Positions 9,263-18,479 of a DNA stretch of 64,000 nucleotides are shown in pieces (position 1 is the stretch's first letter; each line of letters starts with the position of its first letter). The notes beneath the pieces were generated by a model. That model made no database searches and had not been told where the DNA came from. It saw only the letters and a program-made list of their open reading frames with translations. This DNA is from Calothrix sp. PCC 7716 (GTDB lineage: Bacteria > Cyanobacteriota > Cyanobacteriia > Cyanobacteriales > Nostocaceae): NCBI RefSeq assembly GCF_019977735.1, contig NZ_AP025018.1:3100001-3164000 (forward strand). Direction: 5' to 3'. The translations under genes were made by a program, and so were the position numbers.

Positions 9263-10682
9263 CTAGAGTATAATAAGGAACAAATTACTTGGTTTTAGAG
9301 TGAATCTATGGTAATGCCGAGACAACCAGCCCCCACTGTTGGCTTCATTGATGATTACTGTGCTGCATATCAAGATATATTTCCGGAGGTAAGAAGTTTT
9401 GAAAGTTTTAAATACCTTCATGTAGGAATGATGTCGGAAATAAAACGAAAATCTCTGCCAGCGATTGCAAAAATAGTAGGATTAGATAATGAACAGCCTT
9501 TACATCATTTTTTAACGGAATCACCGTGGGATATTAAAAATCTAGAAAATCGGAGATTATCTCTAACGTTATCAATGTTAAAAGGGGAATCATTTATATT
9601 AGTAATAGATGAAACTGGTGATAAGAAGAAAGGAGATAGTACGGATTATGTATCGAGACAATACATTGGAAATCTGGGAAAAGTAGACAATGGCTTAGTT
9701 TCAGTTAATGCTTATGGAGTTTGGGGAACAATAGTATTTCCTTTAATTTTTAAAATCTTCAAACCCTTATCAACACTTCAAGAAAATGATGTATATAAAA
9801 CTAAGCCACAACTAGCTGGAGAAATTATTGAAGAGTTACGAAATCTAGGATTTAAATTTGATGTGGTTTTAGCAGATTGTTTATACGGAGAAAGTCAGCC
9901 ATTCCGGACAGTTTTAGATGGATTTAAGTTAAAATATGTATTAGCAGTACGAAGTAATCATCAAGCTTGGTCAAATTCAGATAATGTAGAATATAGTGAC
10001 TGGCATACATTTGACCGAATATTTTCTAATGGAAACGAACAAATTTATTATATTCAGGAAATTATTTGTCAAAATAGTGAAGAGAACAGCGAAGATATTA
10101 GATATTGGAAAATTACTAAAGATATATTGAAAGAACGAAAAAACACGACCTGGTATATAATTAGTAATTTACCAGGTGAAATTAAAAAGACAGTTGGAAA
10201 TCTTTATGGATTTCGTAATTGGATTGAGTATGGGTTAAAACAAGCTAAGAATGAATTAGGATGGGCAGATTTTCGAGTAACTAATTATGAACAAATAGAA
10301 AGATGGTGGTCAGTTGTTTGTTGTGTTTATTTGATGATTAGCTGGCACGCCGCCGCGCGAGGAATAGACAGCAAAGCTGATGCTGAAATTCCCGATGGTC
10401 AGTCATATTCCAAGTCAGAACCATCAATTTATAGTCAACATAATTGGTGGGATTTTAGTGGAGGGTGGAAGTCTACTTTAAATAATTTACGTCTCATTAT
10501 TCAACCATATGGATTTTTCAATTTAATTAAGCCTTGGCTCACTATTTTTAATATTCCCTGCCTACAAACTGGATTTTTAAAGCTAATAAATATTATGAAT
10601 CAATTCAAGGGATATGTAGCATTTAGTTCCGAATAAAATTGACATGCAGTTATTTTACTTTAGCCAGAGTGATGAAAGAGCG
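9244..10682 (+). mobile_element. IS701-family insertion sequence, 1439 bp
   Basis: The terminal inverted repeats begin CGCTCTTTCATCACTCT at 9244 and end with the reverse complement at 10682, continuing imperfectly for about 28 bp. Direct repeats CTAA flank it (9240-9243 and 10683-10686); a 4-bp YTAR target duplication is the mark of the IS701 family. One transposase gene (9308-10636) fills the element. Ends, target site and frame all look intact, so this is a recent copy. Confidence 0.9.
9308..10636 (+). CDS. IS701-family DDE transposase
   Basis: 442 residues. The catalytic triad is readable: first Asp in VIDETGDKKKG, second Asp in VLADCLYG, and Glu in NWIEYGLKQAKNELGW, the YREK-like motif of IS4/IS701 transposases. 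The N-terminal 90 residues would bind the terminal repeats. It starts about 64 bp inside the left end and stops about 45 bp from the right end, as expected for a single-gene element. No frameshift is visible, so it is probably functional. Confidence 0.93.
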   Translation: MVMPRQPAPTVGFIDDYCAAYQDIFPEVRSFESFKYLHVGMMSEIKRKSLPAIAKIVGLDNEQPLHHFLTESPWDIKNLENRRLSLTLSMLKGESFILVIDETGDKKKGDSTDYVSRQYIGNLGKVDNGLVSVNAYGVWGTIVFPLIFKIFKPLSTLQENDVYKTKPQLAGEIIEELRNLGFKFDVVLADCLYGESQPFRTVLDGFKLKYVLAVRSNHQAWSNSDNVEYSDWHTFDRIFSNGNEQIYYIQEIICQNSEENSEDIRYWKITKDILKERKNTTWYIISNLPGEIKKTVGNLYGFRNWIEYGLKQAKNELGWADFRVTNYEQIERWWSVVCCVYLMISWHAAARGIDSKADAEIPDGQSYSKSEPSIYSQHNWWDFSGGWKSTLNNLRLIIQPYGFFNLIKPWLTIFNIPCLQTGFLKLINIMNQFKGYVAFSSE

Positions 10683-10816
10683 CTAATTACAGATCCGAGG
10701 GTGAGAACTAGAATCAGTGATAGTAACCCCAGTCCACCATAGATAAACCATTTTTTTGAAATTTTAGAACGCCGAGAAGGGGTTTGCTCGGTGGAAGACT
10801 GAGGTATTTGTTTCAT
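10655..10816 (-). CDS. Small single-span membrane protein with an IS-derived C-terminus
   Basis: 53 residues from ATG 10816, preceded by GGAG at good spacing. The N-terminus is polar and basic (TPSRRSKISKKW), followed by one membrane helix (YGGLGLLSLILVLTLGSVI). The last eight residues (ALSSLWLK) and the stop are encoded by the right inverted repeat of IS701, so the native C-terminus has been replaced. It lies 28 bp downstream of the thioredoxin lipoprotein gene on the same strand and is probably co-transcribed, which suggests a membrane partner for that protein. Function otherwise unknown. Confidence 0.6.
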   Translation of the reverse strand: MKQIPQSSTEQTPSRRSKISKKWFIYGGLGLLSLILVLTLGSVISALSSLWLK

Positions 10817-10844
10817 AAAATTCTCCGTGATGAACAGATAGAGA

Positions 10845-11402
10845 CTAACTTTGCGCCTTAGCAGTATCGAGTATTTTGCTGTAATCAGCCTTGTTCGGAT
10901 TATTTTTCAACATCGTTAAAATTTTGCCAGTTGCTGGATCAACAATAGCTACAGTGCTTGTTTTACTCTTATTAGCTTCCAAAAACTTACTTAGACCTAA
11001 TTTTTCTGCTTTAATTTGTGTCTCTTTAACCTTTGCTTGGTCAGTGACATCCAATACCACAAAGTTGACCTTGCCAGAATATTCCTGTTTCAACTGCGAA
11101 AGAGTGGGAGCGATATTCTTGCACCCAGCACACCAAGTAGCAAACACATCTACTACAACTGGTTTACCCTGAAGCTCTTTTGCTAAGGGCCCCCCTACAG
11201 AGGTTAATTTACCCGCACAGGGGTTTTTATCTTTAGCTGCACAGGGGTTTTTACCTGCACAGGGATCTGCCTGAGCTACTTCTTTAGCTGATGATGCTTG
11301 ATTTTGCCCAACATTATCTGATTTTGCGGCGCCGCATGATACCGTCAAAACCAGGCTGCTTAAACACAGTAGACTGAGCAAGAATTTGGTATGTTTATAC
11401 AT
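10845..11402 (-). CDS. Thioredoxin-fold lipoprotein with cysteine-rich linker
   Basis: 185 residues. A lipoprotein signal ends at lipobox LTVSC (about residue 23), then comes a linker with repeated PCAGKNPCAAKDKNPCAGK-like Cys units (about 47-65), then a thioredoxin domain (about 68-185) with active site WCAGC and following KNIAPTL. The TlpA/HCF164-like fold suggests thiol-disulphide exchange outside the cytoplasmic or thylakoid membrane. A GAGGA stretch precedes the ATG. A small membrane protein gene follows in the same orientation. The extra cysteines in the linker are unusual and could bind metal or carry disulphides; this is inference. Confidence 0.85.
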   Translation of the reverse strand: MYKHTKFLLSLLCLSSLVLTVSCGAAKSDNVGQNQASSAKEVAQADPCAGKNPCAAKDKNPCAGKLTSVGGPLAKELQGKPVVVDVFATWCAGCKNIAPTLSQLKQEYSGKVNFVVLDVTDQAKVKETQIKAEKLGLSKFLEANKSKTSTVAIVDPATGKILTMLKNNPNKADYSKILDTAKAQS

Positions 11403-11708
11403 GATGTCTTCTTATCCTCAAGCTTGTATAACAGAATACTGGCACAATCTTCGCGTCAAGATTGGATCGAATTGTGAATTGTGTTGCATTCTGTTACTAA
11501 GACGACTGAGTATCAAAATTGGATTTAAATAAAATCAAAAATAAGCGCTCGAGCATCCAATCCAATTCCATAGCACCAGTCGTCATATAAATGTAGATGA
11601 CACCCTTAACAGGAAATGTCTCTTAGTGCGCGTTATGGAGAGAGGTGATGGTACACAATTTACCCTTAACTTGTGACTGTATCAGTTTAGACATGGTTTA
11701 AAAATAGC
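11403..11708. other. Divergent promoter region between thioredoxin and sigma factor genes
   Basis: About 300 bp between two divergent genes. No ORF or clear repeat is seen; it should hold both promoters, possibly including one read by the ECF sigma factor itself. Confidence 0.4.
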
Positions 11709-12314
11709 ATGGAGCCTAAACTACCTGAGTCAAATTCGTTATTAGCTTCTGATGTTACCGATGAAGCTTTGTTTGTGGCGCTTAAAAATGGTGATGCTGC
11801 GGCATTAAGCGTTTTGTTCCAGCGTCATGGGCGCCTGGTGTATGGATTAGCACTAAAAATTCTAGGTAACTCCCAAGAAGCCGAAGATTTAACCCAGGAA
11901 ATTTTTCTCACGTTGTGGCGCAAAGCATCTACTAATCCTGATTGTCGCTTTTTTGTGCGCTATTTGGTGACGATAACGCGCTCGCGTGCGATTGATAAGC
12001 TACGTGCGCGAACTAGGCAACTAAAACTTGTAGAAAAATGGGGGCAAACAATGAGCAATGACGTAGCACCAGAACCAACACCCGTCGAACAGGCAAGTTT
12101 TGCCGAGCGCTCACAACGAATTAATCATGCTTTGCACCAACTTTCAGAAAAGCAACGCCAGGTAATCGAACTAGCCTATAACCAGGGATTAAGTCAATCG
12201 GAAATAGCCAAACAACTCGATATTCCCCTCGGCACAGTTAAAACATCCACTCGTCAAGGATTATTAAAATTAAAACAGATTTTACTCGATGCAGATATAT
12301 TAATATATGAATAA
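11709..12314 (+). CDS. ECF-type RNA polymerase sigma factor
   Basis: 201 residues. Region 2 is evident (LVYGLALKILGNSQEAEDLTQEIFL, about 50-80) with RAIDKLRARTR, and region 4 has a helix-turn-helix (SEKQRQVIELAYNQGLSQSEIA then GTVKTSTRQGLLKLKQ). There is no region 1 or 3, as in group 4 (ECF) sigma factors. The next gene overlaps by 8 bp and encodes an RskA-like anti-sigma factor, so the two form a regulatory pair. A cupin gene follows and may belong to the operon. The inducing signal cannot be read from sequence. Confidence 0.92.
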   Translation: MEPKLPESNSLLASDVTDEALFVALKNGDAAALSVLFQRHGRLVYGLALKILGNSQEAEDLTQEIFLTLWRKASTNPDCRFFVRYLVTITRSRAIDKLRARTRQLKLVEKWGQTMSNDVAPEPTPVEQASFAERSQRINHALHQLSEKQRQVIELAYNQGLSQSEIAKQLDIPLGTVKTSTRQGLLKLKQILLDADILIYE

Positions 12315-13122
12315 ATCTTTTGATTCCGAACATATAAAAAACTTGGCAGCAGGATTTGTTGTTGATGACCTCACCCCGGAAGAAGCTGAGGAATTTCGTC
12401 TGTTACTTAATGAGCATCCAGAGATGATTGCCGAAGTTGAGGATTTGCAGGAAGTTCTGCGACAGGTGTTAGATGGCTTTACCGAGGTGGAACCACCAGC
12501 CGATTTGTTACCAAAAATTCTCTATCAAGCTAAAGCATCGACTCAACAAGAAAATGTAAACGATATTCAAATTAAGCAAACCAATAAGTTACTAAGACCG
12601 AAATCTAGACGATGGACAAAAATAGCTGGTAGTTTTGCCGCATTGGTGGTGATCGCTTTAGGAGTTGATAACTATCGGTTGCGGCAAAACTTGAGTGTTG
12701 TCACCGCAGACAACCAAAAATTACGCCAGGATTTTGCCCAAGCTCAAGAGGTTAAAAGCTTATTGCAAAATTCACAAACACGATTATTTACCTTTCAAGC
12801 GGTCAATTCCACAAAAAACAGTTCGGGAAGTATAGTTATAAATCCTCAAAAACAAAAAGCGGTGATGGTTTTCCAAAATCTTCCCGCTCCACCCCCTGGA
12901 TATGTTTACCTACTATGGACAGTTGTGGCTGACCAAAAGCTACCCTGCGGTCAAGTCGCACCTTATTCCTGGGGAACTGCTTCTTATGAGTTACCATTTA
13001 CAAATCAAATGTATAACGAATTCAGTCACCCACAATTTTCAGGGTTAATCATTACCTTAGAGACAGATGCAAACGTTCCTCGTCCGACTGGAACAGTGGT
13101 TATGCAAAGCTCACAGATTTAG
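12307..13122 (+). CDS. Anti-sigma factor, RskA (anti-sigma-K) type
   Basis: 271 residues, start overlapping the sigma gene stop. The N-terminus (about 1-60) is a helical anti-sigma domain with AAGFVVDDLTPEEAEEF, lacking the HxxxCxxC zinc motif. One membrane span (about 105-125, IAGSFAALVVIALGV) is followed by a coiled-coil-like stretch and an extracytoplasmic RskA C-terminal domain (about 150-271, with PPPGYVYLLWTV and TGTVVMQ). It should hold the ECF sigma factor at the membrane until an outside signal leads to release. Confidence 0.9.
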   Translation: MNKSFDSEHIKNLAAGFVVDDLTPEEAEEFRLLLNEHPEMIAEVEDLQEVLRQVLDGFTEVEPPADLLPKILYQAKASTQQENVNDIQIKQTNKLLRPKSRRWTKIAGSFAALVVIALGVDNYRLRQNLSVVTADNQKLRQDFAQAQEVKSLLQNSQTRLFTFQAVNSTKNSSGSIVINPQKQKAVMVFQNLPAPPPGYVYLLWTVVADQKLPCGQVAPYSWGTASYELPFTNQMYNEFSHPQFSGLIITLETDANVPRPTGTVVMQSSQI

Positions 13123-13130
13123 TAGATTTT

Positions 13131-13766
13131 ATGATGTTCACAGAAGAAAATGACTGTACTGAGTGTCAAAACTGGCTAGTAACAGATGGTGGTGACTGCG
13201 TTGCCCTTAACCTTGAAGAACTCGCGTTACCAGAAAAACCTTATCGCTTATACCGATTTCTTACGGAACTGGAGGATATCCTTGATACTATCACTAATGA
13301 TTCTTTTCGTATCCAGGCAATTATACCACTGGTACGGAAGTTGCTTGCTAGTTCCTATTGGCTGCAAATGGAGTTTACAGAACCACCAACTGACCCAGGT
13401 TGGTCTGTCCAATTTCTATATGATGAGTATGAATTTCCTCTCACAGTACAAATGGTTGCTTGGCTACCTGGTCATGTTTCTCCCATTCATAACCACGCAA
13501 CTTGGGGAATTGTAGCTATTGTCAGTGGGCAGGAAAAAAATCAGTTTTGGCGCCGTTCTTCAACCTCAGAAAATCTATCAGGAATCAAATATATCGGTGA
13601 GAAAATTTTGGTTCCTGGTGATATTATTGCTTTTACACCCGATGCTATCCACAGTATTGAAGCGTTAGGTCAAGAGCCAGTTATTACATTTAATCTTTAC
13701 GGAGTTACGGCATATGACGAACGTTTTGAATTCGACACTATCAATCATAGTGTCAAAAACTTTTGA
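13131..13766 (+). CDS. Cupin protein, cysteine-dioxygenase-like
   Basis: 211 residues. The cupin core shows PGHVSPIHNHATWGIVAIVSG with the metal-binding His-x-His, and PGDIIAFTPDAIHSIEA with the later His. The overall layout resembles cysteine dioxygenase-type cupins, which oxidise thiols using iron; the actual substrate is not known. It starts 8 bp after the anti-sigma gene, so it may be part of the sigma regulon. Its 3' end overlaps the convergent response-regulator gene by 22 bp. Confidence 0.78.
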   Translation: MMFTEENDCTECQNWLVTDGGDCVALNLEELALPEKPYRLYRFLTELEDILDTITNDSFRIQAIIPLVRKLLASSYWLQMEFTEPPTDPGWSVQFLYDEYEFPLTVQMVAWLPGHVSPIHNHATWGIVAIVSGQEKNQFWRRSSTSENLSGIKYIGEKILVPGDIIAFTPDAIHSIEALGQEPVITFNLYGVTAYDERFEFDTINHSVKNF

Positions 13767-15583
13767 TAATATAGGTTCGTCCTAAATCTGTTGAAAATGC
13801 GAGTAAGTAATTCTGATTCTTGAATAGGCTCAATAATACAATCATCGGCGCCTTTATTAAATAACTGCATTAAAATATCTACTTGTGGGATATCAGTAAA
13901 AAAGATTATAGGCAGTGAGCAAAAATAAGGGTCATTACGCACTACTTGGCAAAGTTCAGTTCCATCTATATAAGGCATCTTTAAACCTAAGATGAGTACA
14001 TCAGGTAAAAATTCTGTCAAAGTATCCCAAAACTGGCGAGGGTCTTGGAGAGTTTTTAGCTTTATTCCCCTTGGTTCTAATAAGTTTTTAATTGTATTTA
14101 GTACATTTGAGTCATTATTTACAATCATGACTTTGGCAAACGGCATATGAACAGTTTGCAGCACTTTAGTAACATGCTGTAATATTTGTTCGTTCGACAT
14201 AGACTTGTGTAAAAAACCACGTCCACCAGAGCGCGCTACTTCTATGCGGTCATCAAAATTATTTCTATTCGTCAAAACTAAGACTGGTATTGATGGTGTT
14301 CGATTAGAAAATTCTGTCACTAGTTTCAGGCTATCTTTTATACCATAATCTGAATCGAGGTCGATTAGCACTACATCAGCGTTAGCAGATATTACTCCGC
14401 TTTTAGTAATGGAACTAGTAGTAGCAATATTTACAGTGACTATCCCAGTTGCAGCTTCTACCAACTGCTGGGCTATTTGTTCCGAGTCGCTTATTAATAA
14501 AAGTACACCTTGAGTTGGCTTGTTCGAGAGAAGTTCATTATTTGTTTGGATATCGGTTTGCTCTAACTCTTGTTGCAAGTCCACCACTAGCTTGTATAGG
14601 TGTAATGACTGTGCTTGGTTAATTGGCGCCACATCTTGAAACATATTATCTATTTTTTCGGCGATTTGTGAAGCGCGCGCGAAACCGAAACTACCTAACG
14701 AACCAGCTAGCTTATGAGCTTCTTGTGAAGCATCTTGCCATATATGTTTGTCAAGATCACCTTTACAAATTGCATGTGTTAGTTGCTTTAACACAGCTAT
14801 GCGCTCTCCAACTTTAGCTTTAAAGGCTTTTTGCTGAAGTGCAATTTCTGCCAACAGTAGTTGAGAAAGTTCTGAATTTGGCTCACTGTCAGTAATTTTC
14901 TCTTCAGGTAAAGGCTTTAGACGATAACCCATTCCGTAAACCGTTTCAATAAAATTATAGTCGCCGCCTGCTGCTTTGACTTTTCGCCGTAAACTTTTGA
15001 TATGAGATTTAATTGTGTCTTCCTCTGGTGGGTCTTTAAGGGCGCCCCAAAGGTTGTCTATAATAGCACCTCGGTTAAAAATGCGCTGGCTATTACGTAA
15101 AAAAAGCTCTAATATACTGAACTCTTTTGCTGTTAAATGTAGCACTTCATTTGCATAAGTTACCTCACAACTACTAGGGTCAAGACATAAACTTCCCCAT
15201 TCTAAAATAGGAGGTAAAAAAGAACTGCCCCGGCGCCCTAAAGCACGAATGCGCGCTGTTAACTCCTGAAAGTCGAAAGGTTTGACGACATAATCATCTG
15301 CTCCTGCATCTAAACCAATTACCTTGTCGCTTTTAGCATCAAGTGATGTTAAAAGCAAAATAGGCATTTGATAACCCTCTTGACGTAATTGCCGACAAAT
15401 GCTGATGCCGTCAAACTTTGGTAGTAATACATCTAGTAAAATTAAGTCATAATTACAAGCTACTGCCAACTCCCAACCATCTTGACCATCCGAAGCGATA
15501 TCAACTACATAATGTAGCTTGGTGAGAACCGCTGCAATAGCTTCAGCAAGCGAATTATCATCTTCAACTATCAAAATTTTCAT
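13745..15583 (-). CDS. Multi-domain response regulator: REC - OmpR DNA-binding - HPt - REC - REC
   Basis: 612 residues. A first receiver (1-120; DLILLDVLLP, Lys in VVKPF) is followed by an OmpR/PhoB winged helix (about 125-225; LTAKEFSILELFLRN and ETVYGMGYRLKP), an HPt domain with the phosphate-accepting His in AHKLAGSLGSFGF (about 285-300), and two more receivers (about 360-475 and 485-605). In the second the Asp is in VVLIDLDSD, in the third DVLILGLKMP lacks an Asp at the usual place, so the last receiver may be non-phosphorylated. The gene follows the hybrid kinase by about 120 bp on the same strand and is its likely partner in a phosphorelay. Confidence 0.9.
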   Translation of the reverse strand: MKILIVEDDNSLAEAIAAVLTKLHYVVDIASDGQDGWELAVACNYDLILLDVLLPKFDGISICRQLRQEGYQMPILLLTSLDAKSDKVIGLDAGADDYVVKPFDFQELTARIRALGRRGSSFLPPILEWGSLCLDPSSCEVTYANEVLHLTAKEFSILELFLRNSQRIFNRGAIIDNLWGALKDPPEEDTIKSHIKSLRRKVKAAGGDYNFIETVYGMGYRLKPLPEEKITDSEPNSELSQLLLAEIALQQKAFKAKVGERIAVLKQLTHAICKGDLDKHIWQDASQEAHKLAGSLGSFGFARASQIAEKIDNMFQDVAPINQAQSLHLYKLVVDLQQELEQTDIQTNNELLSNKPTQGVLLLISDSEQIAQQLVEAATGIVTVNIATTSSITKSGVISANADVVLIDLDSDYGIKDSLKLVTEFSNRTPSIPVLVLTNRNNFDDRIEVARSGGRGFLHKSMSNEQILQHVTKVLQTVHMPFAKVMIVNNDSNVLNTIKNLLEPRGIKLKTLQDPRQFWDTLTEFLPDVLILGLKMPYIDGTELCQVVRNDPYFCSLPIIFFTDIPQVDILMQLFNKGADDCIIEPIQESELLTRIFNRFRTNLYYQKFLTL

Positions 15584-15706
15584 ACAAAATACTTGCTTTT
15601 GAAAGCACCCTCACACTAGATCAATGCTTTTTTATTAATCTTATTTTTTATCTTGACTCTACCATCTATCAAGTTAAGGAAAAGCGCATATGTCAAAGGT
15701 GTTAAA

Positions 15707-17824
15707 TTAAAGTTTGCCAGACATTTGCCCCAAGCTCGCGACAACTGCTATTAACTCGGTTGCTCTTACAGGTTTAGCTACGTGTAGCTGAAAACCTGCT
15801 AGCAAAGCTTCTTTATAATCGTCAACTCTAGCATAGCCCGTTAGTGCCACAGCGGGAATGCGTCCGCCCATATCAGGTTCAAGCTCTCTAATTTTACGCA
15901 TTAAAGCGTAACCATCTTCATCTGGCATTCCGATATCACTTACTAATACATCTGGTCTTAATTGCTCGAGAGCATCCAATGCTTTAGCAGTTGAGTTAGC
16001 ACCAAAGACGGATGCTCCACACTGAGTAAGTACTACAGTTATCCACTGGAGTGTATCCGCTTCGTCATCCACAACTAAGACGCGCAACCTCTCTAATCTT
16101 AAAGAATTATCTGATGGTATTGCATCTTTAATAGGCGCCGGTGGTTGTATTAGAGGAATACTACTAACTTGAGTATTTTCTGCGTCATCATTTGTTCTAA
16201 TTGGTAGTTTAACTGTAAATGTCGCCCCTCGATTTACCCCTCGACTCTCCGCTTGAATAGTGCCACCATGTAGTTCTACTATATGACGCGCGATTGCCAA
16301 CCCTAAACCTAACCCTTTGTTTGACCTTGTACTTGTATTATCTGCTTGACAGAAACGTTCAAAAATATACGGTAGAAATTCAGGGTTTATACCAATACCA
16401 GTGTCGCTGACTTGAATTTGAGGGATAGGTTTTACCTCTAAGCGTATTTCAACTCGTCCACCGTTGGGTGTAAATTTGATAGCGTTAGAAAGTAAATTAC
16501 ACACAACTTGTTGTAATCGCTCAAAGTCACCCCAAATAACCTCTTGTGAAGTATCTAAAATAAATTCAAGTTTAATAGATTTAGCATCAGCTTTATGTTG
16601 TACAATTTCAATGGCTGCATTAATAACCGCAACCAAGTCAATGCTTTTAAAAGATAGCGAAAGGTCTCCCCGGACAATACGTGAAATATCCAAAAGGTCT
16701 TCGATAAGCTGCAATTGCGAGTTAGCATTACGTTCTAACGCCTCAAGTGCCTCTTTCATCTGGGAATCATCGAGCATACCTGTTTGCAACATCCCAGCCC
16801 ATCCGACTATTGAGGTCATTGGGGTGCGTAATTCATGAGAAACGATAGCTAAGAAATCATCCTTAGAACGATTTGCGGCTTCTGCTTCCGCGCGAGCGGC
16901 TTGTTCACGCAATAATAGTTGCTCACGTATTTCCTCTGCGTGCTTACGTTCGGTTAAATCTTGCAGAATTTTAGCAAAACCATGTAGCCTTCCATCTTGA
17001 GTTTCATCTCTTAAAGGAATAATAACACCATTCGCCCAAAACCTAGTGCCATCTTTACAAAGATGCCAACGATCATCCCTAGACATGCCATTGGTTACAG
17101 CAGTATTCAGTGCTAATTTGGGTCTACCTCGCTTAATATCTTCAGGTATAAAAATACACGAAAAATGCTGACCAATTATTTCCGCTTCTTTATACCCTAA
17201 AATTCTTTCTGCCCCTTTGTTCCAATCGGTCACCAAACCGTTTACATCTACCATGAAAATAGCGTATTCCCTAACTCCTTCAACAAACAAACGGTAGCGT
17301 TCTTCCGAAGCGCGCAAATTTTCTTGGCTCTTTAGCAAGCGCTCGTAATTTTGCTGTGAAGAAAGTGCATTAATTTGAGCTTGTGCTTGGGCTTCCCGTA
17401 GCCTTGAATTTAGTGAGCAAATTAGCACTGAAGCTAGCAGAAACTGAACTAAACCTACTATACTATTATCGTTAATGGATATAAAAGAAATCGGAGGTAA
17501 AAAGAAATAAGCGCAGACTAATGTAGATAAAACAGTTGTCAGCAACCCTGGTTTAAAGCCACCATACCATGAACTAACCATGACAGCAGCCAAAAATAAT
17601 GGGTAAATTGTCAAATTATACACCTGCCATAGTAGCCTGGTAAGCAGTAGAGCCGATATAACGGCTATTACAGCAACAATATAACTTTTGAGCAGAAAGC
17701 GCTTTAACTTTTGCATTTTTTTGGGTTGGGTGCTTTCGGGTATCTTTACTACAGTAGACAATGGCAGAGCTATTATCTTGTCTACATATAAAAATAGCTT
17801 CCCCCCATCGTCTGAAAGTGCCAC
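15707..17824 (-). CDS. Hybrid sensor histidine kinase (DUF4118 membrane - PAS - HisKA - HATPase - REC)
   Basis: 705 residues. The N-terminus has four close membrane helices of the DUF4118/KdpD type (about 48-140), then a coiled coil, a PAS domain (about 175-290; GYKEAEIIGQHFSCIF), HisKA with phospho-acceptor in AIVSHELRTPM, HATPase_c motifs (LSNAIKFTPNGG, VSDTGIGI, GLGLGLAIARHI) and a C-terminal receiver (DVLVSDIGMPDEDGY). The input signal is unknown; PAS in this place can bind small ligands or sense redox state. It is upstream of the multi-domain response regulator and divergent from a single-domain regulator at 17980. Confidence 0.93.
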   Translation of the reverse strand: MALSDDGGKLFLYVDKIIALPLSTVVKIPESTQPKKMQKLKRFLLKSYIVAVIAVISALLLTRLLWQVYNLTIYPLFLAAVMVSSWYGGFKPGLLTTVLSTLVCAYFFLPPISFISINDNSIVGLVQFLLASVLICSLNSRLREAQAQAQINALSSQQNYERLLKSQENLRASEERYRLFVEGVREYAIFMVDVNGLVTDWNKGAERILGYKEAEIIGQHFSCIFIPEDIKRGRPKLALNTAVTNGMSRDDRWHLCKDGTRFWANGVIIPLRDETQDGRLHGFAKILQDLTERKHAEEIREQLLLREQAARAEAEAANRSKDDFLAIVSHELRTPMTSIVGWAGMLQTGMLDDSQMKEALEALERNANSQLQLIEDLLDISRIVRGDLSLSFKSIDLVAVINAAIEIVQHKADAKSIKLEFILDTSQEVIWGDFERLQQVVCNLLSNAIKFTPNGGRVEIRLEVKPIPQIQVSDTGIGINPEFLPYIFERFCQADNTSTRSNKGLGLGLAIARHIVELHGGTIQAESRGVNRGATFTVKLPIRTNDDAENTQVSSIPLIQPPAPIKDAIPSDNSLRLERLRVLVVDDEADTLQWITVVLTQCGASVFGANSTAKALDALEQLRPDVLVSDIGMPDEDGYALMRKIRELEPDMGGRIPAVALTGYARVDDYKEALLAGFQLHVAKPVRATELIAVVASLGQMSGKL

Positions 17825-17851
17825 ATTTCTGATTTAAGCGCGAAAATTATT

Positions 17852-17871
17852 TTCTACACGAGTTTTCCACT
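17852..17871 (+). promoter_or_regulatory. Conserved upstream motif TTCTACACGAGTTTTCCACT
   Basis: Variant of the motif at 5968 located between the divergent kinase and response-regulator genes; followed by GAAGTTTAAAG, similar to the downstream part of the other copies. Confidence 0.45.
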
Positions 17872-17979
17872 TTTGAAGTTTAAAGTCATATTAGGAAAAG
17901 TAGTATAGCAATTATAATCATACTATATTTTATTATATAGGTAGTAATAATTGCAAAACCATAGCAAAATTATAGAACG

Positions 17980-18351
17980 ATGACAGCCAAGCAAATCTTA
18001 GTTATTGATGATGATTCGGACATCCGTAAATTAATCCAGACCTGTTTGGAGATTATGGGAGGTTGGCAAGTTCTGACTGCTTCTTGTGGTAGTGAAGGAC
18101 TGCTCTTGGCTCAAGCTGCTCAACCCGATGCCATCCTCTTAGATGTGATGATGCCTGATATGGACGGAACAGTCACGTTTCAAAAGCTACAAGCGAATCC
18201 ATTAACTAAGCATATTCCTGTGATTCTACTAACAGCTAGAGGACGCACTGCTAGACAAGGTTTGTTTCCCGAACTGGGCATTAAAGGCATAATTAATAAA
18301 CCCTTTAATTCTCAAAAACTAGCTGCTCAAGTAGAAGCAGCATTAGCATAA
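17980..18351 (+). CDS. Single-domain response regulator (CheY-like)
   Basis: 123 residues, only a receiver domain: acidic pocket VIDDDSD, phosphorylated Asp in AILLDVMMPDMDG, Thr/Ser in ILLTARG and Lys in NKPF. There is no output domain, so it would act by protein contact or as a phosphate relay. It is divergent from the hybrid kinase at 15707-17824 and is a plausible partner. An MscS-type channel gene follows about 130 bp downstream. Confidence 0.92.
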   Translation: MTAKQILVIDDDSDIRKLIQTCLEIMGGWQVLTASCGSEGLLLAQAAQPDAILLDVMMPDMDGTVTFQKLQANPLTKHIPVILLTARGRTARQGLFPELGIKGIINKPFNSQKLAAQVEAALA

Positions 18352-18479
18352 AATGTGTCAATCTACAACCAAAGTATCAATTAATAAACATTAAAATACC
18401 TCTTTTAGGTAGATATATAAAGTTTTAACTTTTGTTAAAATTATTATAATTAGCTTTTTTAGTAAAAATTTATTGCTAT

